A stretch of DNA of 64,000 nucleotides from JANPCX01 sp046049865 (GCA_046049865.1 JBJOQO010000008.1:5508-69507); one strand, 5' to 3'; shown: positions 34,654-44,098, counted from the stretch's first letter. Numbers and translations: made by a program. The notes: a model not told the origin generated them from the letters alone.

Positions 34654-35559
34654 ATGAACACTTCCACCGCATCCGCTCCTGCACGCAAAGGCATCATCCT
34701 GGCCGGAGGCTCCGGCAGCCGCCTGCACCCCGCCACCTTGGCCATCAGCAAACAGCTGCTGCCGGTGTACGACAAGCCCATGGTCTACTATCCCTTGGCC
34801 ACCTTGATGCTGGCGGGCATCAAAGACATTCTGCTCATCAGCACACCGCAGGACACGCCGCGTTTTGAAGCCCTGCTTGGCAATGGCCAGCAATGGGGGG
34901 TGAACATCCAGTACTGCGTGCAGCCCAGCCCCGACGGCTTGGCCCAGGCCTTCATCCTGGGGCGCCAGTTTGTCGGCGGCCAGCCCAGCGCCTTGGTCCT
35001 GGGTGACAACATTTTTTACGGCCACGACTTTCAAGGTTTGCTGCGAAACGCAGCGCAACGCACGACGGGTGCCAGCGTCTTCGCCTACCACGTCACCGAC
35101 CCCGAACGTTATGGCGTGGTGGACTTTGACAACCAGCAACGCGCGCTCAGCATTGAAGAAAAACCCAAGGTACCGAAGAGCAACTACGCGGTCACCGGGC
35201 TTTATTTTTACGACGAACAAGTCTGCGACATTGCGGCTGCGATCAAACCGAGCGCGCGTGGCGAGTTGGAGATCACGGACGTCAACGCCCAGTACCTCAA
35301 GCTGCAGCAACTCAGCGTAGAAATCATGGGCCGCGGTTATGCCTGGCTGGACACAGGCACCCACGACAGCCTCCTGGAAGCGGGCCAGTTCATCGCCACG
35401 CTGGAAAAACGTCAAGGCCTCAAAGTCGCTTGCTTGGAAGAAATCGCCTACCGCAGCGGCTGGATCGACGCCGCACAAGTAGAGAAACTGGCCCAGCCCA
35501 TGTTGAAGAATGGCTACGGCCAGTACCTGCTGAAAATGCTCAAAGACAAGGTGTACTGA
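34654..35559 (+). CDS. rfbA: Glucose-1-phosphate thymidylyltransferase
   Basis: Makes dTDP-glucose from glucose-1-phosphate and dTTP, the entry step of the pathway. The 301-residue protein has GGSGSRLHPAT and KQLLPVYDKPMVYYPL, then LGDNIFYG and IEEKPKVPKSNYAVTGLYFYD. Asp residues of the metal site lie in LGDN and TGTHDS. I used the ATG at 34654; a TTG at 34636 is possible. Its stop overlaps the rfbC start by one base. Confidence 0.96.
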   Translation: MNTSTASAPARKGIILAGGSGSRLHPATLAISKQLLPVYDKPMVYYPLATLMLAGIKDILLISTPQDTPRFEALLGNGQQWGVNIQYCVQPSPDGLAQAFILGRQFVGGQPSALVLGDNIFYGHDFQGLLRNAAQRTTGASVFAYHVTDPERYGVVDFDNQQRALSIEEKPKVPKSNYAVTGLYFYDEQVCDIAAAIKPSARGELEITDVNAQYLKLQQLSVEIMGRGYAWLDTGTHDSLLEAGQFIATLEKRQGLKVACLEEIAYRSGWIDAAQVEKLAQPMLKNGYGQYLLKMLKDKVY

Positions 35560-36128
35560 TGCGCTTCATTCCAACCCGCTTGCCTGATGTGATCATCATC
35601 GAACCCGCCGTCTTCAAAGACGACCGCGGCTGGTTCATGGAAAGTTTCAATGAGAAAAAATTCCACGACGGCTTGACCGCACTGGGCTTGCCCCTGCCCC
35701 GCCCTTTGGTACAAGACAACCACTCCTGCTCAGCCAAAGGTGTCTTACGCGGCCTGCATTACCAGTTGCCACCGCATGCGCAGGGCAAACTGGTGCGTGT
35801 GGTCAAAGGCGCAGCCTTCGACGTGGCAGTGGACATCCGCCCTGGTTCAAGCACCTTTGGCCAGTGGGCCGGTGCCATGTTGGATGCCAAAAACAACCAT
35901 CAGCTCTGGATCCCCGAAGGCTTTGCCCACGGATTCATGGCCCTGGAAGACGACACCCACTTCCTCTACAAAACCACCGACGTCTATGCCAAGGACTGCG
36001 AAGGTGCGATTGTCTGGAACGACCCACAGATCGGCATCGAATGGCCCGTGCTGGCAGGTATCACCCCTCGCCTGGCCGACAAAGACGCACAGGCTCCGGT
36101 CTTGCGTCAAGCGCGTCTGCCCGAATGA
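35559..36128 (+). CDS. rfbC: dTDP-4-dehydrorhamnose 3,5-epimerase
   Basis: Double epimerisation step of dTDP-L-rhamnose synthesis. The 189-residue cupin-fold protein has FKDDRGWFMESFN, QDNHSCSAKGVLRGLHYQ with the catalytic His in RGLHYQ, and VVKGAAFDVAVDIRPGS. GFAHGFMALED follows. Start and stop overlap geometry (TGATG) with rfbA gives tight coupling. Length is normal. Confidence 0.96.
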   Translation: MRFIPTRLPDVIIIEPAVFKDDRGWFMESFNEKKFHDGLTALGLPLPRPLVQDNHSCSAKGVLRGLHYQLPPHAQGKLVRVVKGAAFDVAVDIRPGSSTFGQWAGAMLDAKNNHQLWIPEGFAHGFMALEDDTHFLYKTTDVYAKDCEGAIVWNDPQIGIEWPVLAGITPRLADKDAQAPVLRQARLPE

Positions 36129-36152
36129 GTTGTAGGCCGTGATCTCGCTGCA

Positions 36153-36899
36153 ATGAGATCCACCGCGAATCAAAGTCCCCACGTCACGCTCTCCATCGTG
36201 AGCCATGGCCATGGGCCGATGGTGGTGAACTTGCTGAGCGACCTGCAAGCGCTGCAGTGGCCACGAGATGCTTTTGAGGTATTGCTGACGCTGAACACAC
36301 CAGAAGATGCAGGGGTCTTCTCACCGTTTCAGAACACCCTGCCTTTGCACATCATCACCAACCCTGAAGCAAAAGGATTCGGTGCCAACCACAACGCCGC
36401 CTTCCAGTGCAGTCGTGGTGCCGCCTTTGCAGTCGTGAATCCTGATGTGCGTTTGCCCCACTTGAACCTGGATGCCTGGCTGGCCCCCTTGGGTCAAAAC
36501 CAGATTGCCGCCTGCGCACCCTTGGCCCATGACAGCCACGGTCATTTGCAAGACAACGCGAGACGTTTTCCCACGCTCTGGTCATTGGCCCGGCGCGTGC
36601 TCACGGGTATTCGTGAACCCAGCTACGACCACCAGGCAGGCCCTCAGATCATCGATTGGGCCGCAGGTTATTTCTTGCTGCTCAGCCGCGAAGCTTTCGA
36701 GCAAGTGGGCGGCTTTGACGAGGCCTACTTCATGTACATGGAAGACGTGGACTTAGCCCGCCGCCTGACGCACAAGGGATGGAAAGTGTGGTGGGACACC
36801 AGCAGCCACATCATCCACGACAGCCAGCGCGCCAGCCACAGGCAATGGCGGCATTTGGGGTGGCATGTCGTGAGCGCGTGGCGCTATTTTTTGCGGTGA
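36153..36899 (+). CDS. Family 2 glycosyltransferase (WbbL/rhamnosyltransferase-like)
   Basis: 248-residue GT-A-type glycosyltransferase. The nucleotide-binding start is TLSIVSHGHGPMVV, the metal region is VVNPDVRLPH, and the acceptor-site stretch reads GYFLLLSREAFEQVGGFDEAYFMYMEDVDLARRL. That GGFDE...EDVDL pattern is characteristic of WbbL-type rhamnosyltransferases. Co-location with rfbBDAC supports transfer of rhamnose, although the donor is inferred. It converges on ubiB, 43 bp away. Confidence 0.85.
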   Translation: MRSTANQSPHVTLSIVSHGHGPMVVNLLSDLQALQWPRDAFEVLLTLNTPEDAGVFSPFQNTLPLHIITNPEAKGFGANHNAAFQCSRGAAFAVVNPDVRLPHLNLDAWLAPLGQNQIAACAPLAHDSHGHLQDNARRFPTLWSLARRVLTGIREPSYDHQAGPQIIDWAAGYFLLLSREAFEQVGGFDEAYFMYMEDVDLARRLTHKGWKVWWDTSSHIIHDSQRASHRQWRHLGWHVVSAWRYFLR

Positions 36900-36942
36900 A
36901 TTCGGAGGGCGGGTGTTGATACACGGGTGCACATGGTGTTCA

Positions 36943-38511
36943 TCATCCACCCAGTGCCCTGGAACGTAGCAGCACTTGCATCACAAGCACCCCCAGAAAA
37001 AATCCAAGGCCACCAAACACCACGGCATATAGGAGCCGGTTAGTTCGCTTTTGCTCCTTGAGCAGCGCTTCCAAAGCCAGGTTGTCGAGCGCAGCAGGTG
37101 CCGCCGGTTTGTTCAACGCTTGGTGCAACAAACGCGGCAGCTCGGGCAGCAGTTGCACATAACGCGGTGCTTCGTTTTTGAGGCGTTCAACCAAACCGCG
37201 CCAGCCGATTTGTTTGTTCATCCAGTCTTCAAGGAAAGGCTTGGCCGTGTTCCACAGATCGAGTTCGGGATCGAGCTGGCGACCCAGGCCTTCGACGTTG
37301 AGCAATGTTTTCTGCAACAGCACGAGTTGAGGCTGAATCTCGACATTGAAGCGGCGCGAGGTTTGGAAGAGGCGCAGCAAGACTTGGCCCAATGAGATGT
37401 CTTTCAGCGGACGGTCAAAGTGGGGTTCGCACACGGCGCGAATCGCACCTTCCAACTCATCGACACGCGTATTGGCCGGTACCCAGCCCGACTCCACATG
37501 CAGCTCAGCCACACGTTTGTAGTCGCGGCGGAAAAACGCGATAAAGTTTTGTGCCAGATACTCTTTGTCGAACTCGGTGAGGGTTCCGACAATGCCGAAG
37601 TCCAGCGCAATGTAGCGGCCAAAGGTGGCGGGCGCGATGCTGACCTGGATGTTGCCCGGGTGCATGTCGGCATGGAAAAAACCATCGCGAAAAACCTGCG
37701 TGAAAAAGATGGTGACGCCGTCGCGGGCCAGCTTCGGGATATCAACACCTGCATCTTTCAAGCGCTGGGTTTGGCTGATGGGCACGCCCTTCATGCGCTC
37801 CATCACTAGAACAGTTTGGGTGCACAAATCCCAATGCATCTCGGGCACCATGATGATGTTGAGCCCGGCCATGTTGCGCCGCAGCTGCGCGGCGTTGGCC
37901 GCTTCGCGCACCAGGTCGAGTTCGTCGTGCAGATAGTTGTCGAACTCGGCCACCACCTCTTTGGGTTTCAACCGTTTGCCGTCGGCAAAAAGTTTTTCTA
38001 CCCAATGCGCCAGGGTACGCATCAAGGACAGGTCGTCCTCGATCACCGCCAGCATGCCGGGCCGCAGCACCTTCACCGCCACTTCACGGCCATCTTTCAG
38101 AGTGGCGAAATGCACTTGGGCAATGGATGCGCTGGCCACGGGTTCCGCCTCGAAGGTCGCGAACACTTGTTCAATGGTGCGGCCGTATGCTTTTTCGATC
38201 AGCTGGCGCGACTGCGCGGCGGGGAAAGGCGGCACGTTGTCTTGCAGTTTGGCCAACTCGTTGGCGATGTCAGCCGGGACCAGGTCACGCCGAGTGGACA
38301 GCACTTGACCAAATTTAACGAAGATGGGCCCGAGGCGCTCCAGCGCCAAACGCAACCTCGCGCCACGCGGCGCATCCAAGCGGCGGCCAATGGTGATGAC
38401 ACGCACCAGGCCACGCACCCAGCGCTGCTTGAAGTGGGACAAGACCAATTCATCCAAACCGTATCGCAATACGGTCACCACAATGACCACCAAACGAGCA
38501 ACGTGCCTCAT
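36943..38511 (-). CDS. ubiB: Ubiquinone biosynthesis accessory kinase-like protein UbiB
   Basis: 522-residue atypical protein kinase-like ATPase required for ubiquinone synthesis at the inner membrane. Motifs include the KxGQ region (FVKFGQVLSTRRDLVP), the A-rich loop ASIAQVHFATL, the lysine AVKVLRPG, HADMHPGNIQV and LDFGIVG. Two C-terminal transmembrane helices (about 480-518) anchor it. It overlaps ubiJ by 4 bp. ubiE, often first in this set, is not in the window at this site. Confidence 0.94.
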   Translation of the reverse strand: MRHVARLVVIVVTVLRYGLDELVLSHFKQRWVRGLVRVITIGRRLDAPRGARLRLALERLGPIFVKFGQVLSTRRDLVPADIANELAKLQDNVPPFPAAQSRQLIEKAYGRTIEQVFATFEAEPVASASIAQVHFATLKDGREVAVKVLRPGMLAVIEDDLSLMRTLAHWVEKLFADGKRLKPKEVVAEFDNYLHDELDLVREAANAAQLRRNMAGLNIIMVPEMHWDLCTQTVLVMERMKGVPISQTQRLKDAGVDIPKLARDGVTIFFTQVFRDGFFHADMHPGNIQVSIAPATFGRYIALDFGIVGTLTEFDKEYLAQNFIAFFRRDYKRVAELHVESGWVPANTRVDELEGAIRAVCEPHFDRPLKDISLGQVLLRLFQTSRRFNVEIQPQLVLLQKTLLNVEGLGRQLDPELDLWNTAKPFLEDWMNKQIGWRGLVERLKNEAPRYVQLLPELPRLLHQALNKPAAPAALDNLALEALLKEQKRTNRLLYAVVFGGLGFFLGVLVMQVLLRSRALGG

Positions 38512-39062
38512 GGGGTGGATGGGGGCGGCGTTTTATCGTTTGCAGAAGCACCGCCACGCCAGCGTTGTGCCAAAGCAGCCAATGCCTCCTTGGCTGCGTT
38601 CGCCCACACGCCCAGTTGGTGCGCAGGACCTTGGCCCACCCAACGTGCTATGTCGTCTTGAATGTCCCAGCGCAGGTTGTCCATCAACCAGCTGATGTCG
38701 CCTGCCAGTGCGGCATCGCCTGAAACATCGATGCGCGGTCGCTGACCGGACAGCGCCTGGAGCACCATTTGTGCAGGGTTGCTGGCTTGAATGTTCACAG
38801 TCAGATCGGGCACGGCGCCGGGGGCTACACCGCTCACATCGGACTGCCATTCCAGCAACCCGGCCGGCGTGATCACAAACACCAAGGAGGGGAAAGATGG
38901 CAGGCTGGCAGGCCAATCGACGACATTGAGCTGCAAACGGCGACCGCTGTGGGGTTGGAGTTTGGCGGTGGCAACGGCTTCCGAGGAGAGCACGTGGTTG
39001 AGCAACAAGGTCAGGCGTTGCATCACCGCCGGGGTGACGAGGGACTGCAGTGATTCAAGCAT
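38508..39062 (-). CDS. ubiJ: Ubiquinone biosynthesis accessory factor UbiJ (SCP2 domain)
   Basis: 184-residue soluble protein with an SCP2 lipid-binding domain (about 10-115), which in E. coli binds ubiquinone intermediates in the Ubi complex. The SCP2 core reads LLNHVLSSEAVATAKLQPHSGRRLQLNV at the start, then DLTVNIQASNPAQMVLQ and IDVSGDAALAGDISWLMDNLRWDIQDDIARWVG, the latter strongly UbiJ-like. It overlaps ubiB by 4 bp and is divergent from galE. Confidence 0.88.
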   Translation of the reverse strand: MLESLQSLVTPAVMQRLTLLLNHVLSSEAVATAKLQPHSGRRLQLNVVDWPASLPSFPSLVFVITPAGLLEWQSDVSGVAPGAVPDLTVNIQASNPAQMVLQALSGQRPRIDVSGDAALAGDISWLMDNLRWDIQDDIARWVGQGPAHQLGVWANAAKEALAALAQRWRGGASANDKTPPPSTP

Positions 39063-39112
39063 GCCGGCATTGTAGGCAGGCCCTGGGTCAAATCAGCAAT
39101 GCATCACGCCAG

Positions 39113-40216
39113 ATGCAGCACAATTCAGACTCTTTGTGCGGGCGCTTCCCGCCTCTAGTTACCGACCCATTGGACACCTGCGGTTTGACCTCCTCCACAG
39201 CCCCTCTTGTTTTACTCACCGGTGCCACGGGCTACATCGCCTCGCACACCTGGCTGGCCTTGCTAGAAGCCGGGTTTCGGGTGGTGGGGGTGGACAATTT
39301 TTACAACAGCTCGCCGTTGGTGCTCACGCGCATACAAAAACTCAGCGGTCAAACGCCGGTTTTTCATCAAATTGACGTTTGCCAAGCACCTGGGTTGAGT
39401 GAAGTTTTTGCACAGCACCGCGTGGACGCCGTGGTGCACTTTGCCGCACACAAGGCCGTGGGTGAGAGCCATGCGCAGGCGCTGGCCTACTACGCCAACA
39501 ACATAGGCGGCTTGTTGAATCTGTGCCAGGTCATGCAACAACACCAATGCCACAGTTTGGTGTTCAGCTCCAGCGCCACCGTTTACGGAACGCCCGAGAC
39601 CTTGCCCCTGCGTGAAGACGCGCCGCTGTCCACCACCAACCCCTACGGTGCCACCAAGCTGATGGGCGAAAACATCCTGCGCGATGTGGCGGCCGCCGAC
39701 AGTCGCTGGTGCATGGGCATCTTGCGGTATTTCAACCCCGCCGGTGCGCACGAGAGCGGTCTGATGGGCGAAGCACCACAAGGCACACCGAACAACCTGC
39801 TTCCCTATGTATCGCAGGTGGCTTTGGGTCAGCGTGACTGCTTGCGCGTGTTCGGCCGCGACTACGACACGCCCGACGGCACTGGCGTGCGCGACTACAT
39901 CCATGTGATGGACTTAGCCAATGGCCATGTGGCGGCGCTGCGTTATTTGCTGGAACAAAAAAAATCCCTGACCGTCAACCTCGGCACCGGCCAGGGGTAC
40001 AGCGTGCTGGAGGTGGTCAACGCTTTCGAGCAAGCCAGTGGCCGCCGTGTGCCTCTAGAGTTCGTGGCCAGGCGCCCTGGCGATGTCGCCGCTTGTTACG
40101 CGGACCCTGCCGCTGCTGCGACACTGCTAGGCTGGTATGCCACGCGCACCTTGACCCAAATGTGCATGGATGGCTGGCGCTGGCAAGAAATGAATCCCCA
40201 TGGCTACACGAGTTGA
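39113..40216 (+). CDS. galE: UDP-glucose 4-epimerase
   Basis: Interconverts UDP-glucose and UDP-galactose for surface glycans. The NAD loop is TGATGYIASHTW, followed by VDNFYNSSP, the Ser region FSSSATVYG and catalytic Tyr/Lys in PYGATKLMGE. The core begins at about 39200; the exact start is uncertain, with an ATG at 39113, TTG codons at 39173 and 39185, and no clear ribosome binding site. It ends 4 bp before manC, so the two are one operon. The C-terminus is of normal length. Confidence 0.93.
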   Translation: MQHNSDSLCGRFPPLVTDPLDTCGLTSSTAPLVLLTGATGYIASHTWLALLEAGFRVVGVDNFYNSSPLVLTRIQKLSGQTPVFHQIDVCQAPGLSEVFAQHRVDAVVHFAAHKAVGESHAQALAYYANNIGGLLNLCQVMQQHQCHSLVFSSSATVYGTPETLPLREDAPLSTTNPYGATKLMGENILRDVAAADSRWCMGILRYFNPAGAHESGLMGEAPQGTPNNLLPYVSQVALGQRDCLRVFGRDYDTPDGTGVRDYIHVMDLANGHVAALRYLLEQKKSLTVNLGTGQGYSVLEVVNAFEQASGRRVPLEFVARRPGDVAACYADPAAAATLLGWYATRTLTQMCMDGWRWQEMNPHGYTS

Positions 40217-40220
40217 TCCG

Positions 40221-41669
40221 ATGAACCCAGTTACCGTTCTCCCCGTCATCATGGCTGGCGGCAGCGGCACGCGGCTGTGGCCGCTGTCGCGCGCTCAGTA
40301 CCCCAAGCAGTTTTTGATTCTGCAGGGCAACCAAAGTTTGTTCCAACAAGCGGCGCAGCGTTTGGCCTCGGTTGCCACAAACGACATTCAGGTGCTCACA
40401 CCTTGTGTCGTGGGCAATGAGGAGCATCGCTTTTTGGCCCTTGATCAGCTGCGCGAGCTACAGCAAACACAAGCGCAGTTGTTGCTTGAGCCCATGGGCC
40501 GCAACACCGCACCCGCGATGACGTTGGCCGCCTTGCACGCCCAAGCGGCGTTTGGTGACCCGGTGCTGGTCGTCACGCCCGCTGACCAAACTGTGACCGA
40601 CGAGACCGCTTTCACCAATGCTGTTCGCGATGCCGTCCAGCAAGCGGCTCAAGGCTCCATTGTGATTTTGGGCATCCAACCGGATCGTCCGGAAACCGGC
40701 TTCGGCTACATCCGTGCCCAGGGCGAAACCTCGGGGCCACAAAAGGTGGCGGAGTTTGTCGAAAAGCCGGATGCCGCGACCGCACAACGTTATGTGGACG
40801 ACGGCCACTACTACTGGAACAGCGGCATGTTCGTGGTGAAGGCATCGGTTTGGTTGCAGGCGCTCTCAAAGTTTCGGCCCGACATATTGGCCGCCACGCA
40901 AGCGGCGTGGAAAGCGCGCACATCGGACACCAGCTTCATCCGTCCCGGCAAAACAGAATTCGCGGCGGTGCCTTCGGAGTCGGTGGACTATGCCGTCATG
41001 GAGAAATGCCCTGCCGCAGCAGAATTTGACTTGCGCATGGTGTCGTTGAACGCAGGCTGGTCTGACCTCGGTGCGTGGGACGCCGTCTGGCAAGTGGCCG
41101 GCAAAGACGCCCAGGGCAATGGCTCAGTCGGTGACGCGCTCTTGCATGATTGTCAGAACAGCCTGATCCACGCCACCAGCCGCCTCGTGGGAGCCATCGG
41201 CCTGCACGATGTGGTGATTGTGGAAACGCCCGACGCGGTGATGGTGGCCCCGCGCAGCCGGAGCCAAGAAGTCAAACACATCGTGGGGCAGCTGCAAAAC
41301 TCCGGTCGCAGCGAACAAACCCTGCACCGCCAAGTGCACCGGCCTTGGGGTTGGTACGACAGCATTGACTCGGGCTCGCGCTTTCAAGTCAAGCGCATCA
41401 TGGTCAAACCCGGTGCAAGTTTGAGTTTGCAAAAACACCACCACAGGGCTGAACATTGGATCGTTGTGACCGGCACGGCTGAGGTCACCAATGGCGACCA
41501 GGTGCTGTTACTCACTGAGAACCAAAGTACCTATATTCCTGTCGGTCAGATACACCGCTTGGCCAACCCAGGGAAAGTGCCGCTCGAAATCATCGAGGTG
41601 CAGTCGGGCAGCTATTTAGGCGAGGACGACATCGTTCGGTTTGAAGACACCTACGGCCGGGCGAGCTGA
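40221..41669 (+). CDS. manC: Mannose-1-phosphate guanylyltransferase / mannose-6-phosphate isomerase
   Basis: Bifunctional type II phosphomannose isomerase that makes GDP-mannose. The 482-residue protein has the nucleotidyltransferase signature GGSGTRLWPLSR near 13-24 and PKQFL, then FVEKPD. The C-terminal cupin has RPWGWYDSIDSG, KRIMVKPGASLSLQKHHHRAEHW and VTGTAEV. An ATG at 40200 overlapping galE is possible; 40221 keeps the standard start. It converges on the PF14907-type nucleotidyltransferase gene with a 14-bp gap. Confidence 0.95.
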   Translation: MNPVTVLPVIMAGGSGTRLWPLSRAQYPKQFLILQGNQSLFQQAAQRLASVATNDIQVLTPCVVGNEEHRFLALDQLRELQQTQAQLLLEPMGRNTAPAMTLAALHAQAAFGDPVLVVTPADQTVTDETAFTNAVRDAVQQAAQGSIVILGIQPDRPETGFGYIRAQGETSGPQKVAEFVEKPDAATAQRYVDDGHYYWNSGMFVVKASVWLQALSKFRPDILAATQAAWKARTSDTSFIRPGKTEFAAVPSESVDYAVMEKCPAAAEFDLRMVSLNAGWSDLGAWDAVWQVAGKDAQGNGSVGDALLHDCQNSLIHATSRLVGAIGLHDVVIVETPDAVMVAPRSRSQEVKHIVGQLQNSGRSEQTLHRQVHRPWGWYDSIDSGSRFQVKRIMVKPGASLSLQKHHHRAEHWIVVTGTAEVTNGDQVLLLTENQSTYIPVGQIHRLANPGKVPLEIIEVQSGSYLGEDDIVRFEDTYGRAS

Positions 41670-41683
41670 CCCAGAAACAACGC

Positions 41684-42844
41684 TCAGCGCCTGGTCGCTT
41701 CCAACGCTTGTTTGGCTTCGTCAACGGGAGTGACCGGCGGTTCGGGTGGCTGGGGGCGCACCACCGCTTTGCGGGCCAGGTGCAGAGTCAGTAGGTGCAG
41801 CGGCATGCGCAACCAGTGTGACCGCGCATAGAGCGCGACGCGTGCCAATCCCGACAGTGGCAACTCGCTGCTCGGGTGCATCGGGCGCAGCACGTGGGCA
41901 TAACAGGCATCCATCAACGGCTGCCGCCAGGCGCTCGCATGGGCGGCCTCTTGCGCGGCGGCTATCACCTCCTGCGGTACGGGCGTGCTCAACCACAAAC
42001 GGGTGTACCGCAAGGCGTAGAACAACGGTCGGGTCAAACCCAAGACGATGGCGCGCGGCACCAAGGCAGCCCAAAAATCTGGCTCCTTGCCAAAGTGGCG
42101 CAACAAACCGTCGAGGTCAAATAGATCACGCAGGCCGTTTTCAAACTCGCCTTCGTGAAACAGGTGTGTGGCGCTGTGTAAGAGCATGTCCACCGGGGCC
42201 AATACAAAGATGCCTGGGTGATCGGGAAGTGGCGCAATTCCCTCGAACAGCGCGGGCGTGTTGACCTTGATGCGCGCGGTGTCTGGCAGGATGGTGTGGT
42301 GTACGTCGATGGTGGTGCCGCGCCTCACGTGGGTCATGGGCGGAATCTCATGCATCCACTGGCGGTAGTAGCGCTGGTCGTAGGCCGTGACCTCACCATG
42401 CTGCCAGCCGCTGAGCATCAACGCGCTTTCCACTTGCGCCACTGCATGCTTGGGAACAAGAATATCGACATCAGAAAAAATTCGGCCCTGCGCATGCGGC
42501 AGGCCCGCCATCAAATAGGCCGCACCTTTGAGTAAGGTGATGGGCACGCCAACATCCCGCAGTGCGGTCTGGATACAGCCCACTTCCCAGCGCACTGCAA
42601 TGGCCTGGCGACGCGCCACTTGCTGCGCTGAACGCAGATGATGGGCTGGTGCCACTGGCACAGCGTCCATACAATCCGCAGCGTCCAATTCGTGGGCCAA
42701 ACGTGCCAATAAACTTGCGCGGCGACCTTGGCGGATCAACAAGTCCCATTGACGGGGTGAGAAATTCAAAGTGTCTTTGGGCGCGAGCACAGCGTGGCGA
42801 ATCAACTGCCGCTCATCGAACGCCGTGTTCATGGATTCAGACAT
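41684..42844 (-). CDS. Uncharacterised nucleotidyltransferase (PF14907-like)
   Basis: 386-residue protein of the nucleotidyltransferase superfamily. LLKGAAYLM (104-112) and the metal motif FSDVDILVP (123-131, with Asp125 and Asp127) fit the PF14907 pattern. The rest is helical with a basic, Pro-rich C-terminal tail. Family members occur beside HprK-related kinases and in lasso-peptide clusters, where the reaction is not established in most cases. The ATG at 42844 has AGGAG 7 bases upstream and overlaps the kinase stop by 8 bp, so it is the last gene of the four-gene operon. A nucleotide-transfer or polyphosphate-extension role on a modified protein is an inference. Confidence 0.82.
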   Translation of the reverse strand: MSESMNTAFDERQLIRHAVLAPKDTLNFSPRQWDLLIRQGRRASLLARLAHELDAADCMDAVPVAPAHHLRSAQQVARRQAIAVRWEVGCIQTALRDVGVPITLLKGAAYLMAGLPHAQGRIFSDVDILVPKHAVAQVESALMLSGWQHGEVTAYDQRYYRQWMHEIPPMTHVRRGTTIDVHHTILPDTARIKVNTPALFEGIAPLPDHPGIFVLAPVDMLLHSATHLFHEGEFENGLRDLFDLDGLLRHFGKEPDFWAALVPRAIVLGLTRPLFYALRYTRLWLSTPVPQEVIAAAQEAAHASAWRQPLMDACYAHVLRPMHPSSELPLSGLARVALYARSHWLRMPLHLLTLHLARKAVVRPQPPEPPVTPVDEAKQALEATRR

Positions 42845-43757
42845 GCAGGCACTCCTGCACCAAAGCGTCAAATCTCGCACGTGCATCGTTCAGGTCGCTG
42901 TAGGTGAATTGATAACAACGCGCCTGATTGATCAAGCTTGCGACGGCCTCAAAACCGCGCACCCCTTGAATGTCGTAATTGAAGGATTGCTCGGCCAACA
43001 GGTGAAAGGTGCGAGCTGGACTGTGCCGCTCCAATGTGGCACGACTACCGCGCTCGTAACGAGGCAGTACCACGCAGGACACTCGGGCGGGCTCAGTGCG
43101 TCGAACCACGCTTTCCGTGGGTGGGCGCATCAGGGCGACAGTGCCTTTGGTGGTGTCGGGAACGGGCGGCGTGAACACGGCCTCGGGCGCGAACCGCTGA
43201 ATGACGTCAATGGACGCATTCTTCAGGTTCACTGGGCGTGCCATGCCGTGTATCAGACCGGTCTCCAAATCGTAGAGCCCCAGCTCGTCGGACAACAAAC
43301 GCCAACCGCAGTGCACGAGCCCCGCACACAAGGTGCTTTTGCCCGAGCCGGGCGGTGCAGGCATGACCACGGTGACGCCGTTTTTCTCAATCACTGCCGC
43401 ATGAATGACCAGGTATTGATGGGCGTGAGCGGCGACGCACCAGTTCAATCCCCATTCAATCATCGCAATGCCTTGCTCGGCCGGTAGCGGTGTGAACGAG
43501 GCTTGCCCGTCAAAGTAAAAACGCGCCTGAGGTTTGTACCAACGCCGCAAACCGGGTTCGCGCAAGACTTGTACGTGAAAGTCAGCAAATGCCGTGCTCT
43601 CCAAACACTCAAAGTCAGGATACAAAAGCGCGATGTGGTTGGCGACCGAGGGCACATCACAGTGCAGTCGGGCCACAAATGGCGCGAGGTTCAGCAACAG
43701 TTCGCCGTTTCGCAGCAGCGCAGACAGCTGCCCGGGTAATAAATCAGAAACTTTCAA
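42837..43757 (-). CDS. HprK-related kinase A
   Basis: 306-residue protein with a divergent N-terminal half and a C-terminal HPr-kinase-like P-loop domain. Walker A is APPGSGKST at 134-142. LLSDELGLYD (154-163) occupies the place of the HprK capture loop. The start of that domain (HQYLVIHAAVIEKNGVTVVM) is the HprK-like beta-strand entry. This matches the family annotated as HprK-related kinase A (HPr-rel-A system). True HPr and a PTS are not nearby, so the substrate is probably not HPr. Related kinases phosphorylate precursor peptides in paeninodin-type lasso clusters. It overlaps both flanking genes (4 bp upstream, 8 bp downstream). Confidence 0.85.
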   Translation of the reverse strand: MKVSDLLPGQLSALLRNGELLLNLAPFVARLHCDVPSVANHIALLYPDFECLESTAFADFHVQVLREPGLRRWYKPQARFYFDGQASFTPLPAEQGIAMIEWGLNWCVAAHAHQYLVIHAAVIEKNGVTVVMPAPPGSGKSTLCAGLVHCGWRLLSDELGLYDLETGLIHGMARPVNLKNASIDVIQRFAPEAVFTPPVPDTTKGTVALMRPPTESVVRRTEPARVSCVVLPRYERGSRATLERHSPARTFHLLAEQSFNYDIQGVRGFEAVASLINQARCYQFTYSDLNDARARFDALVQECLHV

Positions 43758-44098
43758 ATCGAGGCGTTTGAGACGGCTTGAATCAAGCCCATCGCGCGCA
43801 GTGTAGCCAAGCTGCGTTCCAGCGAATCTGCGGCTTGTTGGGCATCCACATCGGCGAAAACATCGCGCAAATCGGCGAGAAGCTCAGAGGAGGTGTAGGC
43901 CTTGTCAGTCAACAAACGCAAAAGTTCGGCTGGCAAGGCGTCGAGCAGATGGGTGTCACCGTTCAGAGGCTGATAGACAACACACAGTGCCTCTTCTTCC
44001 CACTGCCGAACCAGAAGACTTTGGCCATGGGGAGCCGACCAAGAGGGCAACTCAGAAGCCGCCGATACGACCATCGCGGGCACCACGGCGGTCATCAT
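43754..44098 (-). CDS. PqqD-family peptide chaperone (HPr-rel-A system)
   Basis: 114-residue protein with a PqqD-like winged-helix fold. The core is LCVVYQPLNGDTHLLDALPAELLRLL (36-61) followed by three helices ending ATLRAMGLIQ. PqqD/RRE domains bind leader peptides of ribosomally made, modified peptides and hand them to enzymes. Here no radical SAM or cyclase is adjacent; the partner is instead the HprK-related kinase, whose start overlaps this stop by 4 bp. The first two codons are both ATG. It starts 14 bp after the Tat-signal gene. Confidence 0.82.
   Translation of the reverse strand: MMTAVVPAMVVSAASELPSWSAPHGQSLLVRQWEEEALCVVYQPLNGDTHLLDALPAELLRLLTDKAYTSSELLADLRDVFADVDAQQAADSLERSLATLRAMGLIQAVSNASI

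Noticed and set aside
32582..35478. Minus-strand frames opposite rfbB and rfbA
   Set aside because: Antisense shadows of well-defined dTDP-rhamnose genes; their apparent length comes from codon bias of the sense genes.
42837..43757. Genuine HPr kinase/phosphorylase of a PTS-Ntr system
   Set aside because: The N-terminal half is unlike HprK, the gene partners are different and no ptsN, hpf or HPr gene is adjacent.
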